Positions 7,725 to 15,198 of a stretch of DNA of 33,236 bases are shown piece by piece. The notes below the pieces were generated by a model. It saw nothing but the letters and a program-made list of their open reading frames with translations. It searched no databases and was not told the DNA's origin. This stretch comes from Caryophanales bacterium UBA2298 (GTDB lineage: Bacteria; Bacillota_I; Bacilli_A; Izemoplasmatales; Hujiaoplasmataceae), in NCBI GenBank assembly GCA_002345425.1, contig DDWA01000026.1, positions 1 through 33,236 of the forward strand, given 5' to 3'. The position numbers were made by a program, and so were the translations under genes. Numbering within the stretch: the first letter of the stretch is position 1; each line of letters begins with the position of its first letter.

Positions 7725-8393
7725 ATGCAGATTAATATCAACAATTTATCATTTGCTTATGGCGCAAAAACTATCATCTCTAATCTATCTCTGACTTTAA
7801 ATAGCGGAGATTATTTAGTTATTAGAGGTAAAAATGGCTCTGGTAAATCAACCTTTATTAAGTGTTTATTAGGGTTTAATTTAGTCAAGTCAGGCATGAT
7901 TTTTTATGATAAAGTAGATATTACATCATTTAAATCTTGGACAAAATTTGGATATGTAAGTCAAAATTTTGATGATTTCAATTACGAATTTCCTATTACT
8001 GTTGGCGAGGTATTACAAATCTCGAGTTTAAAGAAAAACAGCGAATCCAATCGTCTGAGATTATTAGAAAAAATGGGTATTTTTGATATTATAAATCAAA
8101 ATATTAACTCTTTATCTGGCGGACAGTTACAAAGAGTCTTTATTGTTAGAGCTATGTTAAATAGTCCTGAAGTATTGATCTTGGATGAACCAACTGCTTC
8201 AATCGATAAACAAAATAAGGAATTTTTTTATAGCACTGTTGAGGAATTACATCAAGAAGGTATCACGATAATTTTAATTACCCATAATGATGATATCGAA
8301 GAATTAAACTACACTCATCTGCTTTCTATGTATAGCGATTTAACTACTAGTTATGAAGAACGTGGCGTGGAATTGACAGAGGGGGTATTATAA
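7725..8393 (+). CDS. znuC: Zinc/manganese-type ABC transporter ATP-binding protein
   Basis: A 222-residue ABC ATPase of the ZnuC/AdcC/MntB type that would power metal import through the adjacent permease. It has Walker A GKNGSGKST (35-43), Q-loop YVSQN (77-81), signature LSGGQ (130-134), Walker B LILDEP (151-156) and the switch histidine in THND (H187). The neighbouring ABC-3 family permease defines the family. Zinc versus manganese (or iron) cannot be told from sequence. The stop overlaps the permease start by one base (TAATG). No substrate-binding protein gene is adjacent. Confidence 0.88.
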   Translation: MQININNLSFAYGAKTIISNLSLTLNSGDYLVIRGKNGSGKSTFIKCLLGFNLVKSGMIFYDKVDITSFKSWTKFGYVSQNFDDFNYEFPITVGEVLQISSLKKNSESNRLRLLEKMGIFDIINQNINSLSGGQLQRVFIVRAMLNSPEVLILDEPTASIDKQNKEFFYSTVEELHQEGITIILITHNDDIEELNYTHLLSMYSDLTTSYEERGVELTEGVL

Positions 8394-9265
8394 TGTTTTT
8401 ATCCTTTATTACCGACCTCTTCCAACAAGATTTTATGTTAAGAGCTTTGATTGCCGGTATCATGTTGGGGGTATTAGCCCCATTATTAGGAACATTTGTG
8501 GTAGTAAGAAGATTATCTTTCATCGCCGATACTTTAGGTCATTTCTCGCTTGTAGGAATTTCTGTCAGTTTATTTTTATCCTCAATTGGAGTTGCGGCAT
8601 TCTTTGATAAACCATTATACTTAGGGATTATTTTCTCAGTAATCGGCGGTTTATTGGTAGAATTATTCAGAAGATCATATAATAACTTTCAAGAAATATC
8701 GATGGTCATTGTTATCAGTTTAGGAGCGGCTTTAAGTGCTATCTTCTTCTCCTTATCAAAAAAGACAGGTTCTTTATACAATTATCTTTTTGGTTCAATC
8801 TTGACAGTAACTAATTATTATATCATTCTTATCTTAGTTACTGCGGCGATTGTTGCATTACTCTTCATTCTTTTTGGTAAGCAGATATTGGCAGTTAGTT
8901 TTGATGAGTCAAGCGCAAAATTCTTAGGGATTAACGTTAATCTTTTCCAAATCGTTTTTATCATCATGCTTTCAATTGTTGTTTCGGTATTATTGGAATC
9001 CGCTGGCGTTTTGTTGATATCATCAATGATGGTCATTCCCGTTGCCGCGGGTATGAAATTGGGTTGGTCTTATAAATCGACTTTAATCATTTCAATAATT
9101 TTTTCAGAGTTATCTGTATTCTTTGGTTTGTGGTTATCTTACTCATTAAATATACCTAGTGGTGCAGCAATTGTTTCGATCAATATTGTTATTCTCTTGT
9201 TTGTTGCAATCATCAAAAGGATAATTTTAAAAAGCAGAATTTCCAAGATGGATAAACTACAATAA
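8393..9265 (+). CDS. znuB: Zinc/manganese-type ABC transporter permease (ABC-3 family)
   Basis: A 290-residue integral membrane protein with about eight hydrophobic helices. It matches the ABC-3/ZnuB family pattern: GIMLGVLAPLLGTFVVVRRLSF near the start, VGISVSLFLSS, the coupling-type loop SFDESSAKFLGIN (about 167-180), and SAGVLLISSMMVIPVAAG. It would form the homodimeric channel with the upstream ATPase. The start lies on a one-base overlap with znuC, with a G-rich site (AGAGGGGG) upstream. The metal specificity is unknown. These two genes are the only plus-strand genes in the window. Confidence 0.88.
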   Translation: MFLSFITDLFQQDFMLRALIAGIMLGVLAPLLGTFVVVRRLSFIADTLGHFSLVGISVSLFLSSIGVAAFFDKPLYLGIIFSVIGGLLVELFRRSYNNFQEISMVIVISLGAALSAIFFSLSKKTGSLYNYLFGSILTVTNYYIILILVTAAIVALLFILFGKQILAVSFDESSAKFLGINVNLFQIVFIIMLSIVVSVLLESAGVLLISSMMVIPVAAGMKLGWSYKSTLIISIIFSELSVFFGLWLSYSLNIPSGAAIVSINIVILLFVAIIKRIILKSRISKMDKLQ

Positions 9266-9281
9266 ACAAATAAATATTTAA

Positions 9282-9314
9282 GGCTTAAATCCAATGAGAT
9301 TTAAGCCCTTTTTA
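9282..9314. terminator. Convergent terminator between znuB and truA
   Basis: A perfect ten-base stem (GGCTTAAATC at 9282-9291, GATTTAAGCC at 9298-9307) has a six-base loop and is followed by CTTTTT on the plus strand. It sits 17 bases past the znuB stop. The minus-strand exit is T-rich but interrupted, so it probably also ends the ecf-truA transcript, less efficiently. Confidence 0.85.
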
Positions 9315-10268
9315 ATAGATTATTTTGTTCAAATATAGACCTGCAGCTGGAGATAAGTCCTTGGTGTCTTTACGTGAGCGATTATTAATAATTTCTAAAA
9401 TATCTAAATCTATTTTTTGAGTCGCGTAATTAATTACGTGATTGACAATGAGTCTCACCATATATCGCAAAAACCCATTACCAGTGATATAAATTTTTAA
9501 GATATCATCATCCATTTTATATCCCGCATCATAGATTGTTCGAATATTATCGCCTTTATTCCCTTTAGCTAAACTGGTAAAATCATGAGTTCCGATAATC
9601 TTTTTTAATTGGTCATCAAGCTTAATAAAATTGAGATATTCTTGGTGCCAAGCATAATTTACTAAAAACGGATCATAATCACCAAGTTTAATCTGATAGA
9701 GATATTCTTTTTCATAAACGTCATAGCGACTATGAAATAATGGATGCATTAATTCTACTGACTTGATATAAATATCATCGGGCAATTGATGGTTCAAAAA
9801 TTTTAACCATTCAAATTCAGAAAGATTGCTTTGATCATCAAAATGAATTACTTGATTTTTTGCATGTACGCCAGCATCAGTTCGGGAAGCGCCTTGTACT
9901 AAAATTTCTTTGTTATTGACTTCTGATATTAATTTAGACAGCTCTCCTTGAATAGTTAATTCATTTTTTTGAATTTGAAAACCATGATAATTAGAACCAT
10001 CATAACTAAGCGTTATTTTTAATCTTTTTTGAGGATATTCTTTGGTTTTAATAATTATTCTTTGAATTTTGTCGTTTGCATATGCAATTTTTACAGGGTT
10101 ATTTTGGTTGTTATAACCATAATCCATATGATAACTTAGATGATGTGTTTTCTGAACATTTTCAAGAAGTTGAGGATGTTCAATTAGATAACTTCTGACT
10201 TTATCCTGATTGAGAATAATTAAATCGTCGACTTTAAGGGCAACATTTTTATCCAAATTATCAATCAT
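9312..10268 (-). CDS. truA: tRNA pseudouridine(38-40) synthase with N-terminal extension
   Basis: TruA converts U38-U40 of the tRNA anticodon arm to pseudouridine. The TruA core runs from about residue 82 (RLKITLSYDGSNYHGFQ) to 318, with catalytic Asp131 in SRTDAGVHA. Family members are usually about 245-265 residues. This one has some 80 extra N-terminal residues with mixed alpha/beta character and no domain I recognise. The long form is supported by AGGTGAT seven bases before the ATG, which follows the ecfT stop directly, and by the lack of an equally placed ATG or ribosome site near the core. It is last in the ecfA1-ecfA2-ecfT-truA run, the normal Firmicutes order. Confidence 0.95.
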   Translation of the reverse strand: MIDNLDKNVALKVDDLIILNQDKVRSYLIEHPQLLENVQKTHHLSYHMDYGYNNQNNPVKIAYANDKIQRIIIKTKEYPQKRLKITLSYDGSNYHGFQIQKNELTIQGELSKLISEVNNKEILVQGASRTDAGVHAKNQVIHFDDQSNLSEFEWLKFLNHQLPDDIYIKSVELMHPLFHSRYDVYEKEYLYQIKLGDYDPFLVNYAWHQEYLNFIKLDDQLKKIIGTHDFTSLAKGNKGDNIRTIYDAGYKMDDDILKIYITGNGFLRYMVRLIVNHVINYATQKIDLDILEIINNRSRKDTKDLSPAAGLYLNKIIY

Positions 10269-11234
10269 TTAAATCACCTTTAAAACTATAGCACCAGCTA
10301 AAATCAAAACGCTTATAGTTGTAGCTAACACATCGCGATAAGAAAATACTAATTCATAAATTCTTGTACGCTTTTCGCCAGGAACGAAATTCCTTGATTC
10401 CATTGCATTTGCTAGTTCTTCACTACGCATAAAAGCGATGATAAACATAGGAACTAAAAGCGAGATAACTTGTTTTAGTTTATCTTTTAATTTACCTTCA
10501 CTGAAATCAGCACCTCGAGATGCTTGTGCTAACATGATTTTGTTAGCTTCGTCAAAGATTGTTGGAATATATCTTAAACTGATGGAAATAATTAACGCAA
10601 AACTTTCGGAATCAAACCCGATTTTTTTTAATGGGTGCATAAGTTTTTCTAAACCTTGAGTTAAATCGGTCGGTTTAGTTGTTAAGGTAAGTACCGTTGA
10701 TAAAGTAATAATTATGAGAAGTCTGACAACGACAAATGCTGACATCCTTAAACCTTGCTCATAAATTTTGAAACTAAAACTATTGACTAAAGGATAGCCA
10801 AAATCTACATATACTAAAATCAAAAAAATCGAGGCTACAAAAGCTAAAAACAATAAAAAGCGATATCTGATATACCTAGATAAAATTCTCCATATAATTA
10901 ATGCCAACAAAAGAAACAAAGCTGTAAAAATTGTTAACTGCATTTCTTGATTTACAATCATTACTCCTTCTCTATTGAGCATGATTTGAAAAATAAAAGT
11001 AAAAATCAATAATACTAAAATTGGTTTTAAACCTTTTAGTACTTTAATGATTGAAATTCTCCCAATCAACAACATAATTATTGCTACTCCTAAGGCTATC
11101 AATAATTGTTCGATTGTTTGCAATAGGAAAACAGCAATCATTATAAATAATACAGAAACAATTTTTGTTCTCGGGTCCAATCGATAGAATAATCCTTTAC
11201 CAGGAATGTATTGTCCTATGATTATGTTTTTCAT
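10269..11234 (-). CDS. ecfT: ECF transporter transmembrane component EcfT, enlarged
   Basis: EcfT is the scaffold that couples the two ATPases to interchangeable vitamin-binding S components. The N-terminal IGQYIPGKG, RLDPRTK and KGLKPI motifs are typical. The two coupling-helix motifs appear as ASRGADF (238-244) and ESRNF (279-283), the second deviating from the usual A-R-G. The protein has 321 residues, against about 265 for most EcfT. The surplus is an insert at about 93-150 that looks like two additional hydrophobic helices separated by an Arg-rich turn. Its start overlaps ecfA2 by four bases (ATGA). Confidence 0.94.
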   Translation of the reverse strand: MKNIIIGQYIPGKGLFYRLDPRTKIVSVLFIMIAVFLLQTIEQLLIALGVAIIMLLIGRISIIKVLKGLKPILVLLIFTFIFQIMLNREGVMIVNQEMQLTIFTALFLLLALIIWRILSRYIRYRFLLFLAFVASIFLILVYVDFGYPLVNSFSFKIYEQGLRMSAFVVVRLLIIITLSTVLTLTTKPTDLTQGLEKLMHPLKKIGFDSESFALIISISLRYIPTIFDEANKIMLAQASRGADFSEGKLKDKLKQVISLLVPMFIIAFMRSEELANAMESRNFVPGEKRTRIYELVFSYRDVLATTISVLILAGAIVLKVI

Positions 11235-12091
11235 AATTTCGCCGCCCTTTTAATCTCTAAAAGAGCATCGGCGTTGGTCTTTTGATAAACATTTAGATTT
11301 AGATTAAGCTTTTGATTAAGATAAGTTAAAACTTTGATGGTGTTAGGGTAATCTAAATGATTTATGTATAAATCTTTTTCTTTAAATAATTGTTCCGGTA
11401 ACCCATCATAGATTAATTTACTGTCATTCATGACCAATACACGGTTAAAGTACTGATATACTAAATCCATATCATGAGTGATGATAACAATTGTTTTACC
11501 GGTTTTTTCGTTGATATCTTTAAATAAATTCATCAAGACTCTTTTACCAGCTGGGTCTAATCCAGAAGTCGGTTCATCAAGCACTAAAATATCCGGATCC
11601 ATCGCTAGGATACCCGCGATTGAAACTCGTTTTTTTTCTCCACCAGAGAGATTATAAGGATTTCTTGTTAGATAAGTATCATCCAAACCAACAAGATTTA
11701 AAGCTTCTTTTGCAAGTATTTTGGCTTCATCACGGGTTATTTTAAAGTTCATTGGTCCAAACATGATGTCTTTTTCAACAGTTTCTTCAAATAACTGATA
11801 TTCAGGAAATTGAAAAACAAGACCTACTTTTTTTCTAATGCTGTTGTATTTTATTTTTTTGCTGCGTTTAGATGTAATGATATTGCCAAAAATTTCCAAA
11901 CTGCCGGAGGTTGGAAAAATAAGAGCATTCATATGTTTGGCTAAAGTTGATTTCCCTGAGCCAGTGTGACCAACTAGAGCTATAAATTCATTCTTTTCAG
12001 TTATTTCTAAGTTAATATCCTTAATTGCCGTATATAAACCTTGGGCAAACGAAGAATAATCATAACTTACTTGATTAAAGCGTATTCCCAT
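11231..12091 (-). CDS. ecfA2: ECF transporter ATPase EcfA2
   Basis: Second of the two ATP-binding subunits of the energy-coupling factor module. The 286 residues include Walker A GHTGSGKST (41-49), Q-loop VFQFPEYQLFE, signature LSGGEKKR, Walker B LVLDEPTSGLDP and switch histidine ITHDMD. VFQFPEYQLFE is the form typical of EcfA2. The start lies inside the 3' end of ecfA1 (25-base overlap), with AGGG upstream, so translation is probably coupled. No S-component gene is nearby, as expected of a group II module serving several S proteins. Confidence 0.95.
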   Translation of the reverse strand: MGIRFNQVSYDYSSFAQGLYTAIKDINLEITEKNEFIALVGHTGSGKSTLAKHMNALIFPTSGSLEIFGNIITSKRSKKIKYNSIRKKVGLVFQFPEYQLFEETVEKDIMFGPMNFKITRDEAKILAKEALNLVGLDDTYLTRNPYNLSGGEKKRVSIAGILAMDPDILVLDEPTSGLDPAGKRVLMNLFKDINEKTGKTIVIITHDMDLVYQYFNRVLVMNDSKLIYDGLPEQLFKEKDLYINHLDYPNTIKVLTYLNQKLNLNLNVYQKTNADALLEIKRAAKL

Positions 12092-12870
12092 AATTTATCC
12101 CTAATTTCTTTGTGCGATTCATTTTCTTCAAGTGAATTAGCTAAATCTAAAGCTACTGGCAGCTCTAGATGGTTATCGGTAAATACTTCTTTTTTCTTCA
12201 TTATCACTTCAGTTTCTTCAAAAGCATAAACCTTGCCTTTATTCATAACTAAAATTCTATCAGCCAGTAAAGCTTCGTTGATTTCGTGGGTAATCATGAT
12301 AATTGTCAACCCATCTTTATGAAGGGTTTTTATGTATTTCACTAATTCTTCGCGTGAGAAAGGATCTAACATTGAAGTTGCTTCATCAAAGATGATGATA
12401 TCAGATTGCATTGCCAATATACCGGCAATAGCTACCCTTTGTTTTTGACCACCGGACAAATTAGCTGGTTCTTTATCAAGAGAATCCAACATATTAACTT
12501 TTTTTGCAAAAAATTTTATTTTCTCAAGCATTTCTTCGCGAGGGACACAAAGATTTTCCATGCCAAAAGCGATATCATCTCTCACCGTAACACCAACAAA
12601 TTGATTATCAGGGTTTTGAAAAACAATACCGATTTTCTTTCTTACTTCAAATGCACTATCTTCATTTAAGAGCGTTCCATCAATAAATATTTCACCAGTA
12701 GCTGGTTCCAACAATCCCACAAGAGCTTTAGCTAATGTTGATTTTCCTGAACCGTTATGACCTAATATAGCAATCCATTCGCCTTTTTCAATATTGATAG
12801 ATATGTCTTCCAATACGTTGGTTTTGTTATTATATGAGTAACTTAATTCTTTAACTTCAATATAACTCAT
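12067..12870 (-). CDS. ecfA1: ECF transporter ATPase EcfA1
   Basis: First ATP-binding subunit of the energy-coupling factor module. It has Walker A GHNGSGKST (37-45), Q-loop VFQNPDNQF typical of EcfA1, signature LSGGQKQR, Walker B IIFDEATSMLDP and switch histidine ITHEIN. I place the start at the ATG at 12870 (267 aa) because GGTGAGG lies directly upstream. The in-frame GTG at 12879 is part of that ribosome site and has no good site of its own. It heads the ecfA1-ecfA2-ecfT-truA operon, possibly with readthrough from the CBS gene. Confidence 0.95.
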   Translation of the reverse strand: MSYIEVKELSYSYNNKTNVLEDISINIEKGEWIAILGHNGSGKSTLAKALVGLLEPATGEIFIDGTLLNEDSAFEVRKKIGIVFQNPDNQFVGVTVRDDIAFGMENLCVPREEMLEKIKFFAKKVNMLDSLDKEPANLSGGQKQRVAIAGILAMQSDIIIFDEATSMLDPFSREELVKYIKTLHKDGLTIIMITHEINEALLADRILVMNKGKVYAFEETEVIMKKKEVFTDNHLELPVALDLANSLEENESHKEIRDKLWEYALIK

Positions 12871-12892
12871 AATCCTCACCGCCCAAATAAAT

Positions 12893-12898
12893 ATTATA
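12893..12898 (-). promoter_or_regulatory. Possible -10 element upstream of ecfA1
   Basis: A perfect TATAAT on the minus strand sits 22 bases before the ecfA1 ATG. There is no good -35 at 16-18 bases. In such AT-rich DNA this may be chance, and readthrough from the upstream gene could serve instead, since no hairpin separates them. Confidence 0.3.
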
Positions 12899-12918
12899 TC
12901 AAAAAAACTATAATTTTC

Positions 12919-13638
12919 CTAATTTATTAAATGATTTTCTAAATCTCTTAAAGCTATGATTCCTAGTAAATGTTCTCCGCTTTTTCCGTTTTGAGTTACT
13001 AAAAGTAAAAGCATCTCACGGCGTTGTTTTATATCCTTATTGAAGAGCTGGTATGCATCATAAATAGAAGTATCAGCACTAATAAAATCATAATACTTTC
13101 TTGGATGATTATTTAAATCAATCGCTTCGATTATATCTTTTATCTTCATGGCTTTGTCTATCGATTTTGAATCTTTTAAAGAAAGATAATCAAATAGGGA
13201 TTTTTCGGTAAAAATCCCAATTAAATCATCTTTTTCGATTACAGGGATAGTTGAATATCCTGATGTTTTTAATAAATCAACAACATCACCGACGGTTGCT
13301 TTTAAGTCAACAGTTTGTAAATCATTATATTTAGTCATTATCCGTCTGACTATAAGTGGTTTTGTAATCTTTTCAACAATGTTTTTAAATTCGTCAATAA
13401 ATCTTTCGCTGGGCACTAACACATCATTATTGTGAGAAATAATATTGCGCATTTGCGCTGCTTGTTTGATAATTTCAAAATTATGATTATTGTTGATAAT
13501 CATATTTTCTCTATTCTTTTTAATTTGATATAGTCTTGTTATGAAACCTGTATAGGAATAATCACCTTTATGATAGGTAATCCGTAAATATTCTTCCAGT
13601 TCATTAAAAAGTTGTAAAAAATATCTTTCTTTTTCCAT
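12919..13638 (-). CDS. HEPN-like domain fused to a CBS pair
   Basis: A 239-residue cytoplasmic protein. The C-terminal part (about 97-239) holds two CBS motifs. The first has a typical TVGDVVDLL...STIPVIEKDDLIGIFTE pattern and the second ends in LLGIIALRDLENHL. CBS pairs usually bind adenine nucleotides and act as sensors. The N-terminal 92 residues are helical and contain R64-N-I-I-S-H69. This matches the R-N-x3-H signature of HEPN domains, many of which are RNases. The HEPN call is mine, from motif and helix pattern only. The start overlaps the preceding gene by one base (TAATG). The function is unknown, and the protein is plausibly regulatory. Confidence 0.75.
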   Translation of the reverse strand: MEKERYFLQLFNELEEYLRITYHKGDYSYTGFITRLYQIKKNRENMIINNNHNFEIIKQAAQMRNIISHNNDVLVPSERFIDEFKNIVEKITKPLIVRRIMTKYNDLQTVDLKATVGDVVDLLKTSGYSTIPVIEKDDLIGIFTEKSLFDYLSLKDSKSIDKAMKIKDIIEAIDLNNHPRKYYDFISADTSIYDAYQLFNKDIKQRREMLLLLVTQNGKSGEHLLGIIALRDLENHLIN

Positions 13639-14285
13639 TATCGTATCAAATCCCGAAAATTAATAGTGTAAGTATATTCCTCTAAATCTAGAGTTCCAGT
13701 ATCAACAAAAGCTTCAATTTGATCTTTGTCAGCCAAAGAAACAAAATAATCATAAATACTCCTTCTTACTTCGATATTGTGCAAGTAAACCTGATTTAAA
13801 GTAAGCACCAAGTTGAAAGTACTTCTTTCATATTCCACATCAAATATGAAATGAAATGCAGTCATTGCTTTTGGTAAAGTTTCTCTTTTAATACTAACAG
13901 TAACGATAATTTGATTGTCTTCATTCAAATGAGCATAGATATAATCTAGTTGGAATTGTTCATGATTGATAATGTATTGACTTTCTTCAGTTTCTCCATT
14001 GAGAGGATCATATTCAGAATTGACATTTTCTCTTATGATGTCAATAATTAGAAGGTTGATAAATTCTTCCATCAAAGTGTATGAATCTTCTTCATCAGCT
14101 AGAATGATTGCTAAGACTTTAGTTCTAATTAACGCAGTAAAATCACCAGAAGATTCATAAACATCTTGAGGTAAATCACTTTCTGTTATTTCTGTCTTGA
14201 TGCGGTTAATCGCAAATATTCCTAGACCAAGAACAACTACTACTAAAAACAAAATAAATATAATTAATCTTTTTATGAATTTCAT
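13638..14285 (-). CDS. Membrane-anchored protein of unknown function
   Basis: 215 residues that I do not recognise. Residues 7-27 form one strongly hydrophobic helix preceded by Lys/Arg (KFIKR), giving an uncleaved N-terminal anchor with the acidic remainder outside the cell. The outer part has alternating beta-like strands (for example 124-132 and 155-172) and ends in TYTINFRDLIR. The architecture of short anchor plus soluble outer domain loosely recalls YpmS-like proteins, but I see no decisive motif. It starts on an ATGA overlap with the upstream gene and overlaps the HEPN-CBS gene by one base. The three are therefore almost certainly co-translated. Confidence 0.75.
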   Translation of the reverse strand: MKFIKRLIIFILFLVVVVLGLGIFAINRIKTEITESDLPQDVYESSGDFTALIRTKVLAIILADEEDSYTLMEEFINLLIIDIIRENVNSEYDPLNGETEESQYIINHEQFQLDYIYAHLNEDNQIIVTVSIKRETLPKAMTAFHFIFDVEYERSTFNLVLTLNQVYLHNIEVRRSIYDYFVSLADKDQIEAFVDTGTLDLEEYTYTINFRDLIR

Positions 14286-14602
14286 TTTTTTCCATCAATC
14301 CTTTCTTGAGGATAAACTCCTAATAATTTGCCATTTTCAGAGATGATTGCTTGAGTAGAATTCTTACAAATACCATAAGTATATTGCAAAAGAATATCAA
14401 CCGATTCTTTGAAGTCATCAGTGGGAATAGTAAGGTCATTGATGAAACGATGAGTTTTTATCAAGATGGAATTCACCTTGTCAACTTCATATTCAAAGAC
14501 TTCGCCATTTTTTAATCTGTAGATAACTTCATCATTGATTATAATTTTCATAGCTACACCAAAACCTAAACCACTCTTAACTCTTTGAAATCTAATTTTC
14601 AT
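14282..14602 (-). CDS. Small protein of unknown function
   Basis: 106 residues, no recognised family. The first 50 residues look like a beta-rich segment (MKIIINDEVIYRL, then FEYEVDKVNSILIKT), followed by a helix and a polar tail. There is no signal peptide or membrane helix. AGGTGAT seven bases before the ATG supports translation. It is the first gene of a tightly coupled set of three and ends in ATGA, where the membrane-anchored protein begins. It lies 170 bases downstream of fabZ, beyond the fab operon terminator. Confidence 0.7.
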   Translation of the reverse strand: MKIRFQRVKSGLGFGVAMKIIINDEVIYRLKNGEVFEYEVDKVNSILIKTHRFINDLTIPTDDFKESVDILLQYTYGICKNSTQAIISENGKLLGVYPQERIDGKK

Positions 14603-14633
14603 ATCTAATCACCTACCAACCAATCATTTACAC

Positions 14634-14662
14634 ATAATATAATAACACTTTTTTTGATTAAA
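14634..14662 (-). promoter_or_regulatory. Weak candidate promoter of the three-gene cassette
   Basis: On the minus strand, TATTAT (14634-14639) and TTTAAT (14657-14662) are 17 bases apart. The -10 is good and the -35 weak. It lies between the fab operon terminator and the first gene of the cassette, where a promoter is needed. Confidence 0.35.
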
Positions 14663-14687
14663 TAGATAGCATTTACAATAAAGTGAG

Positions 14688-14734
14688 TAGAATTTTTAAA
14701 ACAAAAACAGCGATTCAAGTAAATGAACGCTGTT
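14688..14734 (-). terminator. Terminator of the fatty acid synthesis operon
   Basis: On the minus strand, a seven-base stem (AACAGCG with CGCTGTT; 14706-14712 and 14728-14734), continued by three pairs past a bulge, is followed by TTTTTGTTTT. It lies 38 bases after the fabZ stop and closes the eleven-gene operon. Confidence 0.85.
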
Positions 14735-14771
14735 AAATAAGTGTCTTTAATTAGATCAAAAAAATATGATT

Positions 14772-15197
14772 TTATCCTACGGCAAATTTTAATGTTGCTT
14801 GGCAGCAAATATCACCATTAACTGTAGCTACAGTTTCCGCTATGCCTAAACTACCTAGACGTTTTACAACTCTAGCTTCGAGTCTTAAGGTGTCTCCTGG
14901 AATGACTTTTCTTTTGAATTTACAATTATCGATACCAGCAAAGTAAGCAGTTTTCCCTTTAAATTCATCAGTGGAAAGGATCGTTACTGCGCCAGTTTGT
15001 GCTAATGCTTCAACAATTAAAACACCAGGCATAACATGTTCGCCAGGGAAGTGTCCTGTAAAAATATGTTCATTAACTGAAACATTTTTTATAGCTACTG
15101 CGCTCTCTCCGGGAATTAGGTCGATAATTCTGTCGATCAATAAAAAAGGATAACGATGAGGAATGATTTTTTGAATTTCATTACTGTTAAGTTCCAT
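14772..15197 (-). CDS. fabZ: 3-hydroxyacyl-ACP dehydratase FabZ
   Basis: Dehydrates 3-hydroxyacyl-ACP to trans-2-enoyl-ACP in the elongation cycle. The 141-residue hot-dog-fold protein has PHRYPFLLID near the N-terminus and the active-site segment GHFPGEHVMPGVL. The catalytic pair is H49 and E63. AAGGAG lies seven bases upstream of the ATG. It is the last gene of the operon, and no FabA or FabM-type isomerase accompanies it here. Confidence 0.96.
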   Translation of the reverse strand: MELNSNEIQKIIPHRYPFLLIDRIIDLIPGESAVAIKNVSVNEHIFTGHFPGEHVMPGVLIVEALAQTGAVTILSTDEFKGKTAYFAGIDNCKFKRKVIPGDTLRLEARVVKRLGSLGIAETVATVNGDICCQATLKFAVG

Positions 15198-15198
15198 T

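Noticed and set aside
12406..12669. Rightward open frame of 87 codons opposite ecfA1
   Set aside because: It is antisense to the conserved Walker/signature region of a real ATPase. The length is explained by the codon pattern of the sense gene. The other rightward frames opposite ribosomal and fab genes were rejected for the same reason.
14605..14808. A 67-codon leftward open frame between fabZ and the three-gene cassette
   Set aside because: It runs through the fab operon terminator and overlaps the end of fabZ in another frame. It has no ribosome site and an amino acid make-up typical of translated AT-rich spacer.
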